A stretch of 64,000 bases of DNA from an uncultured Carboxylicivirga sp. (GCA_947491945.1 CANLLN010000014.1:54887-118886), one strand, 5' to 3'. Shown: positions 9,558-18,550, counted from the stretch's first letter. Notes: generated from the sequence alone by a model not told the origin. Made by a program: numbers and translations.

Positions 9558-9689
9558 GCCCAACGGTAAATTGTATGGTTAGCTGTGGTTTTCCGGGCGG
9601 TTTCTTTTCCGCATACACACCCCTTTGAGGCGTGTGTAGGACGCTGAAACTACCACTGCGCCCACAGTTAACTATACAAAATGTTGTGT
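9558..9689 (-). repeat. attC-like site of a different sequence class
   Basis: GCCCAAC (9558-9564) to GTTGTGT (9683-9689). Arms ATTGTATGGTTAGCTGTGG and CCACAGTTAACTATACAA pair, and an inner hairpin ACACACCCCTTTGAGGCGTGTGT is visible. Its sequence is unlike the preceding four. Confidence 0.75.
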
Positions 9690-9726
9690 GTAGTTGTTTA
9701 TTTCTACCCTTTACAATCCCATACTA

Positions 9727-10227
9727 TCAATTTTCTTCAAAATCGGTGATGAATATTTGTGTACTTAATCCGCCAACATACCCATTGGGATAATAACCAG
9801 TACAGATAATCTTAGCAGGAAAATAATAACTCGCATCGTACTCAACTTCTATTTTAGCTCCATTCATTTGGTTGTCAGAGGAATTTATTTGCTCATTACA
9901 ACTCTCAACAGTACTATTTATATAATCATATACGTCATCTATCGTTTCATAGTGTACAAGATATTTAACTGAATCCCCAGATTCATTGGTCTGAATATAA
10001 ATTGTATCTAACTCGCCATTTTTCACAACAGTAATTAATTTGGGTTGTCCACCATTGTAAGTTGCCGATTGTTCTTGTGTGAAGGAATAATCTAATTTCC
10101 CACTATTTTCCCACAATTCGCGATTGGAGTTATATGAATCCTGATTGAAAAGCAGTCCAATAGAATCATCTGTATCACCGCATGAAACGATTACGAACGA
10201 CAGTAAAAATAAAAAGATATTTTTCAT
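9727..10227 (-). CDS. Lipoprotein of unknown function
   Basis: 166 residues, start MKNIFLFLLSFVIVSCGDTDD with lipobox Cys16. The mature part is acidic and mostly polar. No family recognised. It lies in the cassette GTTGTGTGT (9683) to ACACACAAC (ends 10984), the last cassette before the central element. Confidence 0.75.
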   Translation of the reverse strand: MKNIFLFLLSFVIVSCGDTDDSIGLLFNQDSYNSNRELWENSGKLDYSFTQEQSATYNGGQPKLITVVKNGELDTIYIQTNESGDSVKYLVHYETIDDVYDYINSTVESCNEQINSSDNQMNGAKIEVEYDASYYFPAKIICTGYYPNGYVGGLSTQIFITDFEEN

Positions 10228-10800
10228 AATAACTCATTTTATTGGTTGCTTTATTCTTTTTTCAATTTAATCATTAGTTTCTTTAATCTTGCTATTTTTA
10301 GTAATAAATGCGAATAGAATGGTTACTGCAGTTACTCTATTTGATTCATTCTATTCATTTTATTTATCGCAATTCAGTTACGTGTATAATAACCATTAGT
10401 TTTCATTTAAATAGCTTGTTGTCAAACCGGCTCTCTCTTGTCTTCAATTGTATATAACGAATTGCGCCCAAAAGCCCCATTTTTGTTGAATTGGCACAAT
10501 AAATTTTTAACCCGACTCTTTGATAAAAGTTGGGATTTTTAAATGACTGGAACGGGGACATTCTTTTGGAATTATGATAATATTGTATCCGGGGTAGCTT
10601 TTGCTCCGCCAATTAGTCTTTCACAATGTCCCTATCTCTAGAATTCTGATGGGGTTGATGTCTAGCACCTTTAACGCCATTTTAAAAATCGAGCTTTGAT
10701 CCAGCTTATGAAGCTTAACGTATTAAGCCAATTAAAATTACAACAATTTTTAGGCTCCCCGTTATCAGCCTAGTCTATTTTGTCATCAAAAATGGGGAAT
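10228..10800. other. Long non-coding 5' part of a cassette
   Basis: About 570 bp between the lipoprotein start and the shared leader. A minus-strand frame of 69 codons (10403-10612) exists but has no recognisable features. AT-rich; contains GAATAGAATG / CATTCTATTC as an inverted pair near 10312-10355. Confidence 0.4.
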
Positions 10801-10984
10801 TCTGACTAACGTAAAAATAAACGTCAGTAATTCAGTGATTTACAATTCTGTGCTTTTCTTCACTTTTCATCTGCTTTGATGTCCCCATTTTACGTTAGCA
10901 TAAGAAATCCATAAACCTTAAAAAGTATTGATTACCTTGATTTTAAATCAATACTACAGGTTTATAGGGGGAATTACACACAAC
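10801..10984 (-). repeat. Shared cassette 5' leader
   Basis: Two nested structures. An inverted pair CTAACGTAAAAT / ATTTTACGTTAG bounds a variable centre of about 70 bp; it is followed by a conserved block in which ATAAACCT pairs with AGGTTTAT and AGTATTGAT pairs with ATCAATACT. It ends AGGGGGAATT at the cassette boundary. Related copies: 3402, 61998 and 63625. On the minus strand it lies at the cassette 5' end, so it may carry the promoter. Confidence 0.65.
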
Positions 10985-11045
10985 GGCCTGCCGCATAAAC
11001 CATCGCTGTATTTTTATTTATTACCTTTTGCTTTCATTTATTTAG
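10978..11045. repeat. Truncated attC at the left edge of the central element
   Basis: ACACAAC followed by GGCCTGCCGCAT, the first arm of a long-form attC; the second half and R' are absent. A weakly similar stretch (CGCTGTATTT...CTTTCATTT) continues to about 11045, so the true breakpoint could be at about 10998 or nearer 11045. Confidence 0.6.
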
Positions 11046-11113
11046 TTATCAACAATTTGAGAGGATTGTGATTTTTATATGCTACCTCATTTTTCTACAT
11101 TTGGAATACAAAA

Positions 11114-11170
11114 GTATGGCAAACTTTATGGTACATGTTTTGGCGAACTTACCACAAAAATCTGCCATAC
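11114..11170. promoter_or_regulatory. Inverted repeat upstream of integrase
   Basis: GTATGGCA (11114-11121) and TGCCATAC (11163-11170) are perfect 8-bp inverted copies about 35 bp before the chosen integrase start, with further TATGG/TTGGCGAAC motifs between. Candidate recombinase-binding or autoregulatory site. Confidence 0.4.
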
Positions 11171-11204
11171 GAAATTAGAGTATAACCAAAAACAAATTTC
11201 AGTT

Positions 11205-12440
11205 ATGTCAGCTAAAGTTAGTACAGCGATTGTGCTTTTCAAAAAAAGGTTGAAGAAAAATGGTAAGTATCCGGCTAAGCTCCGTTTAACTCACAATCGA
11301 AAACAGATGTATTACACCATTGATACCAAGAACCGGGTGTATGACTTTACCGAGGATGAGTTTGAAAAGATTATTGCCCCAAAGCCCCGTGGCGAATACA
11401 AAGAAATCCAACTTGAGTTCTCACTGATTGAGGAGAAGGCCAATAAGATTATAAAGGAGTTAAGCAACTTTTCATTTGACCAGTTTAAAACCCACTTTGG
11501 TATTACGGGCGGTAATATGAGAAGCATATTTCACTACCTGGATATTAAAATCAACGCTTATAAAAAGAACGGGTATGGCGATAAAACAGCAAAGCCTGCC
11601 AAGCTGGCCTTGCAGAAGTTCTTTAATCGTGAAGTCAATTTAGAATTCAAGGAGATAACCATAGCAAAGCTTCGGGACTTTGAGCACTATATGAAAGCCC
11701 GGGGCATCAAACCCACAACCTACAGCAGGTATGTGAACTCCATAAAAAGTGCCTTCATCATGGCATTGAAGGATAAAACAATTCCACAGGATTTATATCC
11801 CTTTGGCAGAGATAAATATTATGTGCCCCGGTGTGTTACCATTAAACGGGCGTTAAAGATTAACGAAATAGAGAAGATTTATAAGTATCAGCCTGAGCCA
11901 TTCAGCCACGAGGATGAAGCCCGGGATTTATGGCTATTTTCCTATTTGTGTAATGGCATTAATATGACGGATCTGTTCCACCTAAAATACAAGGACATCA
12001 GCTCTGAGTTCATCACTTTTATTCGCAAAAAAACGGAACACTCGTCAGGTACACAAAGACCGATACTAATACCGATAAGCAAGGATATCCAAAAGATAAT
12101 TGACAAAAGAGGTAATCCCGATCGGTCGCCTAATAATTATGTGTTTCCACTGATTTCAGATGGTCTAAGTCCCCACCAGAAGATTCATAAGATAGCCTGG
12201 CGAGTACGAAAGACGAACATTCACATGCAGCGAATCGGTAAGAAACTGGGTATTGAAAAGCACATTACCACCTATACAGCCCGACATAGCTTTGCAACAA
12301 TACTAAAACGCTCCGGGGTATCAACGGAATTTATTAGCGAAAGCCTGGGGCATAGTGACGTGAAAATGACGGAAACCTACCTCGATAGCTTTGAAAGCGA
12401 TCACAAAAAAGAAGTGGCCAAATACCTGACAGCTTTTTGA
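11205..12440 (+). CDS. int: Tyrosine recombinase/integrase, Bacteroidota type
   Basis: The ATG at 11205 gives 411 residues beginning MSAKVSTAIVLFKKRLKKNG, the usual start of Bacteroidota integrases with an Arm-binding N-domain and a SAM5-like core-binding domain. A longer in-frame start exists at 11079. The catalytic domain shows FIRKKTEHSS (the beta-strand Lys), TTYTARHSFAT (box II Arg), SLGHSDVKMTETYLDSF (His and nucleophilic Tyr). The box I Arg position reads NGINMTDLFHLK, with Asn where many relatives have Arg; I recall this variant in part of the Bacteroidota family. It probably integrates and excises the element. It is first in the element and followed by a terminator. Confidence 0.9.
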   Translation: MSAKVSTAIVLFKKRLKKNGKYPAKLRLTHNRKQMYYTIDTKNRVYDFTEDEFEKIIAPKPRGEYKEIQLEFSLIEEKANKIIKELSNFSFDQFKTHFGITGGNMRSIFHYLDIKINAYKKNGYGDKTAKPAKLALQKFFNREVNLEFKEITIAKLRDFEHYMKARGIKPTTYSRYVNSIKSAFIMALKDKTIPQDLYPFGRDKYYVPRCVTIKRALKINEIEKIYKYQPEPFSHEDEARDLWLFSYLCNGINMTDLFHLKYKDISSEFITFIRKKTEHSSGTQRPILIPISKDIQKIIDKRGNPDRSPNNYVFPLISDGLSPHQKIHKIAWRVRKTNIHMQRIGKKLGIEKHITTYTARHSFATILKRSGVSTEFISESLGHSDVKMTETYLDSFESDHKKEVAKYLTAF

Positions 12441-12450
12441 AAAAAATAAG

Positions 12451-12484
12451 AGGCTTCCAAAATGAAGAATTGGGAGCCTTTTTA
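12451..12484 (+). terminator. Rho-independent terminator after integrase
   Basis: AGGCTTCCAA / TTGGGAGCCT stem with a 13-nt loop, then a T-run, 10 bp after the integrase stop. Confidence 0.8.
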
Positions 12485-12603
12485 TTTACAGTATGATGCT
12501 GTTTTGAGCTTTTTTAGAATAGTTATCTACCTTGAAAATAGTTATTAACAAAGGTTGTTTTTGAGATCTTTATCATTTAAAAAATGTGGATTTAGGCCTA
12601 TAC

Positions 12604-12650
12604 TCATAAGCTGAAATACTTAACTATAAAATGAATATATAAGCTTATGA
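12604..12650 (+). promoter_or_regulatory. Inverted repeat overlapping a start codon
   Basis: TCATAAGCT (12604-12612) and AGCTTATGA (12642-12650) are perfect 9-bp inverted copies; the second contains the ATG of the next gene. Possible operator or start-occluding hairpin. Confidence 0.4.
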
Positions 12651-13630
12651 ATGAGAATCAACTTACATCAGATAACCTTGAAAAGGATAGCCTTGCCGCT
12701 TTTGAAAAGCTGCTGCAAGGCTATAAAAAGGCCAAACAATCGTACGCCTGGGAATCGGACATGGAGGGCTTGATCGACAAGCTTACCCATCTGCCTACCG
12801 ATCCCTTCTCTGTTCAATTAATGAAATTGTTCGACTACCATTATCTTGTATTATCCGAGGATATTAATGCTCTTATTGATAAGGCCTTGCAGATGCGGGC
12901 TTTTATGGAGGATAATCAGCGCTTTGTAAGAATTGAAGAGCAGTACTTTTCTTTGCCGTTTATGCGCAAAAATCGTTATTTAAAACGACTGAAAGTGTTT
13001 AATCATGAAGGGGAGTTGTGTTATCACGTTGAAGGTAAGCTCTATCTTCAGTTTGGCAGGCTATTGCACTACTTTATGCCGGTAAAGACTGACCAATCCT
13101 TTCGTGATGTCATTACCATTAAGCAAACAACACTGCTTAGCAAGCGTTTGGAAATTTACTACTATTCGCCCTTTCTTGATTTGACCACTACCAACCGGCA
13201 GTGTTATTACGATTTCTTTTGTGATTACTATGGCAAGACTCAATTTATCAAATACTTCAGCTCCAAAGAAGTGGCCAGTCTATCGCCTGAAAACATGCTG
13301 CTTAATGCTCCAAAGGCGTTAGAGGCTATTCTTAAGCTTACCAGCTCACAGCAGGTGTTGTGGGCCTATTTTCTGTTCCGGCTGATGGGTATGAAGCTGC
13401 GCGATAATATTGATGCGGCCATGATGACCCGTTTTTTGCTGATCGTTAACCGGAATGACCTCGAAGATTACCGTAAAACCTATTTCTACAAACTCGTATC
13501 CAGGGCTCCATTTGTTAAGGAGGATAAGAACTTGCTGGTTGATCTGGAAATGGTTCGTTTGCATTTCCAAAACAGTAATTTGCCCACTGGCGATATTGAA
13601 AAAGAGATATTGAATCTGATAACCAATTAG
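12647..13630 (+). CDS. Hypothetical protein of the integration/replication module
   Basis: 327 residues, soluble, rich in aromatic and charged residues, with no signal or TM segment. I recognise no domain. It stands alone between the integrase and the excisionase-like gene, with its start inside an inverted repeat that could serve autoregulation. Its position suggests a role in replication or element control, but no motif supports this. Confidence 0.7.
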   Translation: MNENQLTSDNLEKDSLAAFEKLLQGYKKAKQSYAWESDMEGLIDKLTHLPTDPFSVQLMKLFDYHYLVLSEDINALIDKALQMRAFMEDNQRFVRIEEQYFSLPFMRKNRYLKRLKVFNHEGELCYHVEGKLYLQFGRLLHYFMPVKTDQSFRDVITIKQTTLLSKRLEIYYYSPFLDLTTTNRQCYYDFFCDYYGKTQFIKYFSSKEVASLSPENMLLNAPKALEAILKLTSSQQVLWAYFLFRLMGMKLRDNIDAAMMTRFLLIVNRNDLEDYRKTYFYKLVSRAPFVKEDKNLLVDLEMVRLHFQNSNLPTGDIEKEILNLITN

Positions 13631-13645
13631 ACCATACGCAAGGCA

Positions 13646-13785
13646 ATTACCATTTAGTGCTATTTTATGTCGTTTTCATTGTCTGACAGATTTCGTGAAA
13701 AACGGATTTGCGGTCAATTTGCGCCTTTGCATCTAATAGGCAGTTAGTGGGTTATGATTTTTATTTAAAATATCAGACAGTCTGA
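13646..13785 (+). promoter_or_regulatory. Regulatory region with shared 18-mer and GTCTGAC palindromes
   Basis: ATTACCATTTAGTGCTAT (13646-13663) recurs exactly at 19891-19908 before the restriction operon. Downstream, GTCTGACAGA (13681) and the palindrome TCAGACAGTCTGA (13773-13785) share the half-site TCTGAC/GTCAGA. Likely operators for the excisionase-like gene. Confidence 0.45.
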
Positions 13786-13853
13786 CGGCGGTTTTTGGTG
13801 CTTTGCTGACTTAACATTGTCCAGCAAATTGATTTTCAAAAACAGCATCAAAT

Positions 13854-14156
13854 ATGGACGAAAAACAGAGCATCAATGCAGCGACTTTAAAAAGCCTTGA
13901 GCAGCTGAATAAGCAGGTAGCTGAAATTCTGCAAGTGCAGCGTAAAGCTATTTCGGGTTACGATTACCTGAATGCGAATGAACTGGCTGGGTTGCTAGGT
14001 GAGAGTATCAAAACAATCTATGCCAGGGTGCATAACAGGCAAATCCCATTCTATAAGCCAGGTGGAAAGGTATTGCTTTTCAAGCTGGATGAGATTCAGG
14101 AATGGATAAAGGCCGGCCGTTATGCCACCATGGACGAGCTGCGTCAAAATGTGTAA
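13854..14156 (+). CDS. Excisionase-like helix-turn-helix protein
   Basis: 100 residues. From residue about 42 it reads YLNANELAGLLGESIKTIY then RVHNRQIPFYKPGGKVLLF and ending with DEIQEWI, the HTH_17/MerR-like winged helix of excisionases and Bacteroidota mobile-element regulators. The N-terminal 40 residues form a probable coiled coil (SLEQLNKQVAEILQVQRKAI). Directional factor for the integrase or a transcriptional switch are both possible. Confidence 0.8.
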   Translation: MDEKQSINAATLKSLEQLNKQVAEILQVQRKAISGYDYLNANELAGLLGESIKTIYARVHNRQIPFYKPGGKVLLFKLDEIQEWIKAGRYATMDELRQNV

Positions 14157-14188
14157 TTGCGCATGGTAATAACATATAATCGAAGTTT

Positions 14189-14335
14189 ATGAAAGACGTG
14201 CAGCGTACTTCTGGGGAGAAAAAAGGTAAGCAAATAGTGCGATTTTCTCAGCTAAAGGTTTTTATGAAAAAGCGAACCCACATTCAGATAATTCCGGAAA
14301 CCAAGTTTTGCCGGTTTCTTAATCTTACAAAATAA
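14189..14335 (+). CDS. Small basic protein, 48 residues
   Basis: ATG 14189 to TAA 14333. Lys/Arg-rich (QRTSGEKKGKQIVRF, FMKKRTHIQ). It sits between the HTH gene and the interrupted deoxyribosyltransferase-like gene in the same direction. Unrecognised; it could be a chance frame. Confidence 0.35.
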   Translation: MKDVQRTSGEKKGKQIVRFSQLKVFMKKRTHIQIIPETKFCRFLNLTK

Positions 14336-14341
14336 CAATCT

Positions 14342-14677
14342 ATGGCAACAATCTATATCTGTGGGGTTGATACCTTGGAACAGGCAGAGCAGGATGCGGT
14401 GGATGCCTAACGAATAACGGATCGTCTCAAGTCCTTGAAATGTGCCGTTATCAATCCTGCCGAAACGGTTTTTCCCAGGATGAGTTGGTCGGATAAACTG
14501 GACAGCCGACTCGAATTACTTAAAAGGAGTCAGGCCGTTTATGTACTGCCCAATTGGAAAGAAAGCATCATGTCACGCATTGAGTTGACATTGGCTATGG
14601 ACATGAAGCTTCATACACTCTTTCATCCAATCAGCCATGCAGAACTCCGAAAATTGATAACCACCCTTGACAGCTAG
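14342..14677 (+). pseudogene. DUF4406/nucleoside deoxyribosyltransferase-like gene interrupted by an in-frame TAA
   Basis: Translation from ATG 14342 gives MATIYICGVDTLEQ...DAVDA, then TAA at 14408-14410, then in the same frame RITDRLKSLKCAVINPAET, WSDKLDSRLELLKRSQAVY, and LPNWKESIMSRIELTLAMDM. Apart from the stop this is one continuous domain of about 110 residues with the DUF4406 layout (N-terminal beta strand, conserved NP, LxxCDAVYxLPxWxxSxGA-like segment, E-x-x-A helix). Relatives act on nucleotides in phages. It may be a recent nonsense mutation, a translated downstream fragment (ATG at 14480, or a TTG at 14435), or read-through. Confidence 0.65.
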
Positions 14678-14736
14678 ATGGTTCAGGAGGAGTTGAACAA
14701 GGGCAGCTCCTCCTTTAACAGGATAAAACCAGCATT

Positions 14737-15309
14737 ATGAAAACAGTAGAATATCTATACAATAACCAGCGCATTGAGTTCCTTCAGGGTGATAGCAATA
14801 TTATGGTGAATGCCACTCAAATGGCAAAAGTGTTCAATAAGAGGATCGACTTCTTTTTGAAATCTGATAATACAAAAGCATTTATTCAGGAACTTAAATT
14901 TCCTCCATTTGGAGGAAATTTAGAACCCCTGGATGATGATAAGATTATAAAAACCAGAGGCAGGTCAGGCACATTTATGCACCGGATTCTTGCTTTGAAA
15001 TTTGCAGCATGGCTAAGTCCTAAGTTTGAATTGTGGGTCTTCTTTACCATCGACAGGATGATCTATGCACAATACAAAAACATAACCGAGGCCACAAAGG
15101 AGAAACTGCTAATTGAAAAAGAACGGGATACAATGCGTGAAGAGTTGTTGCGCAAGCATCCCGATGATTTTTACAAGTTCATGGAGTTGGAGGGCAAGCT
15201 GACCAGGGCCGACCGAAAAAGGCTAAAGGCCATCCGGGATTCCACCAAGGAGCTAAAGCTGAATCTATTCCCGGAAGACATCGCAAAATATAGAAAGACA
15301 GACTGGTAA
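14737..15309 (+). CDS. KilA-N domain protein
   Basis: 190 residues. Residues about 10-110 match the KilA-N DNA-binding fold of phages and large DNA viruses: IMVNATQMAKVFNKR, TRGRSGTFMHRILALKF, AAWLSPKFELWV. The C-terminal 70 residues are a charged coiled coil (TKEKLLIEKERDTMREELL). It is 3 bp from the primase start, so probably co-translated. Role is likely regulatory or anti-host. Confidence 0.85.
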   Translation: MKTVEYLYNNQRIEFLQGDSNIMVNATQMAKVFNKRIDFFLKSDNTKAFIQELKFPPFGGNLEPLDDDKIIKTRGRSGTFMHRILALKFAAWLSPKFELWVFFTIDRMIYAQYKNITEATKEKLLIEKERDTMREELLRKHPDDFYKFMELEGKLTRADRKRLKAIRDSTKELKLNLFPEDIAKYRKTDW

Positions 15310-15312
15310 AAC

Positions 15313-18300
15313 ATGGATGTAAACAAGATAATCGAGCACATTAACGGTGATATTCTTACTGTTGTCTCTAACTTCATCGAACTCACAAAGTCAGGGAGTA
15401 GCTTTACCGCTTGTTGTCCCTTCCACACGGAAAAAACGCCTTCCTTTCGGGTGAACCCGGCCAAGGGTATCTACAAGTGCTTTGGTTGTGGTAAGGGCGG
15501 CAATGCCATTGAGTTTATTAAGGAGCACGAAGGCGTTGGTTTTAAAGAAGCCGTTGAGATTGGAGCGAAAAAGCTAAGCCTGGACTTTGAATGGAAGAAG
15601 AGTGCCAATTTCGATCAGGTTAAATACAGGCATACAGAAAGTCTGCATATTGCCTGCAATGTGGTGGAGCGATTCTTCGTAGAGAATCTCCATCACCGGG
15701 AAGCACAAAACTTCATCAGGGAGCGTAACTTCATCGTACCTGAAACCGATAGTTTTAGTATCGGCTATGCACCGGGAGGCAATGCGCTCCTGGCCTATGC
15801 CCGGAAGAATGGTCTTAAAACCGAAATACTGGAAGAAATTGGTCTGCTAAAAAGCAATGAAAATGGTTTGTACGACTTCTTTCGGCATCGCTTCATCTTT
15901 CCCTTGTGCAATGCCAGGGGGCAAACCATCGCCTTTGCCGGACGTGATTTAAACCCGAACCCCAAAGTAAAATACCTGAACACACCGGAGAGTGCTATTT
16001 ATGTTAAGGGCAATGAGCTTTACGGTCTTAATGCTGCCAGGTTTGCCATTAAGAGCGAAGAACGAGCCTACTTGGTGGAAGGCTATTCCGATGTACTTCG
16101 TATGCACGCCATCGGTATCACCAACACGGTGGCATCCGGTGGAACGGCTTTGACCATGGCGCAAGCACAACTACTAAAACGTTACACCAACAAGGCCACT
16201 TTGATTTACGACGGTGATGCTGCCGGGCTAAGGGCGACCGATAGAAATGCGGAGATACTCATTAAAAACCAGTTTCATGTGTCGGTGATTATCCTGCCCG
16301 AAAAGCAAGACCCGGATAGCCAATTTACCACCAAAGAGGTGTTTCTGAAATTCAATGAGCGGCAAACGGATTACATCGTTTTTAAAACGGCTCAATATGC
16401 CGAGAAATCAAGTGCTGATCCGGTTTATAAATCGGAAGCCATAAAACGGATGGCTAAGTTTATAGCCAGCTACGACAAAACCAAGCAAGAGGTTTATATC
16501 GAGTTTGTTGCCGAACACATAAAGCCTAAGAAAGCCTGGCAGGATGCCCTTAAGGAACTGACCAAAGACGAACCTAAAAACACCCATCGCTACACCGTTC
16601 CAAAGGATGTTAGTCTCAATGAATTTAACCGATGGGGTTTCTATGTGGAGAATAATTGTTACGTGTTCCGAAATAAGAAGGGGGATGACTTTGTGAAGCA
16701 TTCTAATTTTGTAATGTCACCGCTTTTTCACATCGAAAGTACCATGAACGCCAAACGTTTGTACGAAATCAAGAATTGTCACAACCTGGTTAAAATCATA
16801 GAGCTGCCACAAAGAGATTTGGTGAGTATTACGGCCTTTAAATTACAGATCGAATCGCTGGGTAACTTTCTGTGGACGGGTGGCGAAAGTGAACTCAATA
16901 AACTCAAAGCCTGGTTGTATGAAAAGACCAAGAGCTGTAAGGAAGTAAGCCAACTGGGATGGCAGCGTGAAGGTTTCTTTTGCTGGGGAAACGGCATCTT
17001 TAATGGTGATGAATTTATCAAAGCCGACCGCTATGGCATCGTTAAACACCGGGAGCGCTATTTTTATATTCCGGCCTGTTCCGAAATCTACGCCAGCGAT
17101 GAAACCCTCTTTGAATTTGAGCGCCATTTTATTCATAACGAAGGGAATATTACCCTTTACGAGTATTCAATCAAATACTATGGTGTATTTGGCCTAAATG
17201 GCATTATCACCTTGTCGTTTTACTTTGCCTGCTTGTTTATGGACATCATCGCCAGGCGCTTCGATAAATTCCCCATCCTCAATATGTATGGTCAGAAAGG
17301 TTCCGGCAAAAATACCTGTGCCGAAAGTATTCTGTACATGTTTGGGCGCAAAGGGAAAGTGCCCAACCTGCACAACTCCAGTAAGCCATCCATTGCCGAC
17401 CATGTGGCAACCAGTGCCAATGCGGTTTGTGTATTGGATGAGTACCGGAACGACCTGGAGATGGAGAAACGTGAGCTGTTGAAAGGTTTTTGGGATAAGA
17501 CTGGGCGGACACGCATGAACATGGATAAGGACAAGAAAAAGGAAACTTCCAAGGTTAACCAGGGCATCATTGTCTGTGGCCAGCAAATTGCAACGGCTGA
17601 TATTGCTTTGTTTAGCCGTTTTATCGCCTTGGGCTTTTCAAAAACCACCTTTTCTTTTGAAGAGAAAAGACTGTTTGAGGAACTGGAGTACATCAATAAA
17701 AATGGGCTGACGCAGATAACCCATCAATTGCTTAAACACCGGGAAACCTTTGCCAGAAATTACAGCAAAACCGTTGATGCCGTTAGCGAAGCGTTTCGCC
17801 AGCAACTGGGCACAACCACCATTGAAACCCGTATCTTCAATAACTGGCTCACCATCGCATCGGCTTATGCGACAGTGGCCAATATGGTGGACTTACCTTT
17901 TGTACAGGATGAAGTGCTTGAGCTGTTTACTCAGATGATGGTGACACAAAACCAGGAAACAGCCCGTAACGATGATTTGGGTATCTTCTGGAAAACCGTT
18001 CAATACCTAATCAGCTCCAACATGCTGTTTGATGGTGGCGATTACAAGGTGGTGTATGCCGATAAGGTAACCAGGACTTACAAGGAGAACCGGGACTGGA
18101 AGAAAAGTGAAATCACCTTTCCGGAACCCAGGGATTTACTCTACCTTTCCGTTAGCCGTGTGTTTGGCTTATACAAGTCGCAGGCCTTACGTGAGGGCGA
18201 CAAGCCCCTGCCTGATGCCACGGTGGAATACTACCTTAGAAACTGTCCGGCTTTTATCTGCGATACCAAGAAAGTGAGTTTTAAGAAGATGGATGCCAAA

Positions 18301-18417
18301 AGCGGTATGCAGGAATATGACGATAATGGGAGCCGAAAATTTACCAGCACCACCGCCTTTGTGTTTTACCTCGACCAGCTGAACCTATGTATAGACAATG
18401 CCCGGCGAGAAGCGTGA
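15313..18417 (+). CDS. DNA primase-helicase (CHC2 zinc finger, Toprim, P-loop domain)
   Basis: 1034 residues. The CHC2 zinc-binding domain is at residues 35-59 (CPFHTEKTPSF, CFGCGKGG). The DnaG-type Toprim catalytic core has YLVEGYSDVLRMH (Glu256) and LIYDGDAAG (Asp300, Asp302), the metal-binding acidic residues for primer synthesis. After a middle domain there is a P-loop at 660-668 (GQKGSGKNT) followed by VLDEYRND as a Walker-B-like strand, in the manner of DUF927-type helicase domains. It should prime and unwind element DNA. It is the last gene before a terminator and an iteron array, which suggests replication starts next door. Confidence 0.92.
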   Translation: MDVNKIIEHINGDILTVVSNFIELTKSGSSFTACCPFHTEKTPSFRVNPAKGIYKCFGCGKGGNAIEFIKEHEGVGFKEAVEIGAKKLSLDFEWKKSANFDQVKYRHTESLHIACNVVERFFVENLHHREAQNFIRERNFIVPETDSFSIGYAPGGNALLAYARKNGLKTEILEEIGLLKSNENGLYDFFRHRFIFPLCNARGQTIAFAGRDLNPNPKVKYLNTPESAIYVKGNELYGLNAARFAIKSEERAYLVEGYSDVLRMHAIGITNTVASGGTALTMAQAQLLKRYTNKATLIYDGDAAGLRATDRNAEILIKNQFHVSVIILPEKQDPDSQFTTKEVFLKFNERQTDYIVFKTAQYAEKSSADPVYKSEAIKRMAKFIASYDKTKQEVYIEFVAEHIKPKKAWQDALKELTKDEPKNTHRYTVPKDVSLNEFNRWGFYVENNCYVFRNKKGDDFVKHSNFVMSPLFHIESTMNAKRLYEIKNCHNLVKIIELPQRDLVSITAFKLQIESLGNFLWTGGESELNKLKAWLYEKTKSCKEVSQLGWQREGFFCWGNGIFNGDEFIKADRYGIVKHRERYFYIPACSEIYASDETLFEFERHFIHNEGNITLYEYSIKYYGVFGLNGIITLSFYFACLFMDIIARRFDKFPILNMYGQKGSGKNTCAESILYMFGRKGKVPNLHNSSKPSIADHVATSANAVCVLDEYRNDLEMEKRELLKGFWDKTGRTRMNMDKDKKKETSKVNQGIIVCGQQIATADIALFSRFIALGFSKTTFSFEEKRLFEELEYINKNGLTQITHQLLKHRETFARNYSKTVDAVSEAFRQQLGTTTIETRIFNNWLTIASAYATVANMVDLPFVQDEVLELFTQMMVTQNQETARNDDLGIFWKTVQYLISSNMLFDGGDYKVVYADKVTRTYKENRDWKKSEITFPEPRDLLYLSVSRVFGLYKSQALREGDKPLPDATVEYYLRNCPAFICDTKKVSFKKMDAKSGMQEYDDNGSRKFTSTTAFVFYLDQLNLCIDNARREA

Positions 18418-18442
18418 AGATCCAAACACCCAGCATCCACCT

Positions 18443-18478
18443 AACGAGAGTTTCAATAAAAGAGGCTCTCGTTTTTTT
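18443..18478 (+). terminator. Rho-independent terminator after primase
   Basis: AACGAGAG / CTCTCGTT stem with a T7 run, 25 bp after the primase stop. Confidence 0.8.
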
Positions 18479-18550
18479 GGCAGAAAATAGAAGGAAAACA
18501 AAAGGAGTTAGATATTTCCACTCAAAACCTAAAAAAACTCTGGTGATTTT

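Larger units (their letters stand above)
7284..9564. repeat. Four tandem copies of a gene-free cassette
   Basis: Cassettes at 7284-7714, 7901-8331, 8518-8947 and 9134-9564, each 430-431 bp with GTTGGGCGC at the left and GCGCCCAAC at the right; the repeat period with attC is 616-617 bp. Copies differ at scattered positions, so this is not a very recent duplication. No ORF is conserved among them. Each holds about eight AGTCCG/AGTCCC/AGTCCT hexamers between two GGCGCGCCTT-like blocks, and a conserved stretch around GTGCCGGCCGGGAT. The constant length and conserved core argue for a functional non-coding unit, but no known RNA family is recognised. Confidence 0.8.

Noticed and set aside
7379..9628. 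Several frames of 60-82 codons on both strands in the repeated cassettes
   Set aside because: None is conserved in all four copies; substitutions and indels break them. The unit is better described as non-coding.
716..9689. Insertion sequences or MITEs instead of attC
   Set aside because: No transposase or target duplications; the complementarity of each cassette's own ends and the RYYYAAC/GTTRRRY pattern fit cassettes much better.
10403..10612. Minus-strand frame of 69 codons
   Set aside because: No domain, no signal, unusual composition, and the surrounding stretch looks like non-coding cassette leader.
11205..12440. Integron integrase IntI
   Set aside because: The protein has the Bacteroidota mobile-element integrase layout, and lies on the strand opposite to cassette genes; I see no IntI-type insertion between boxes.
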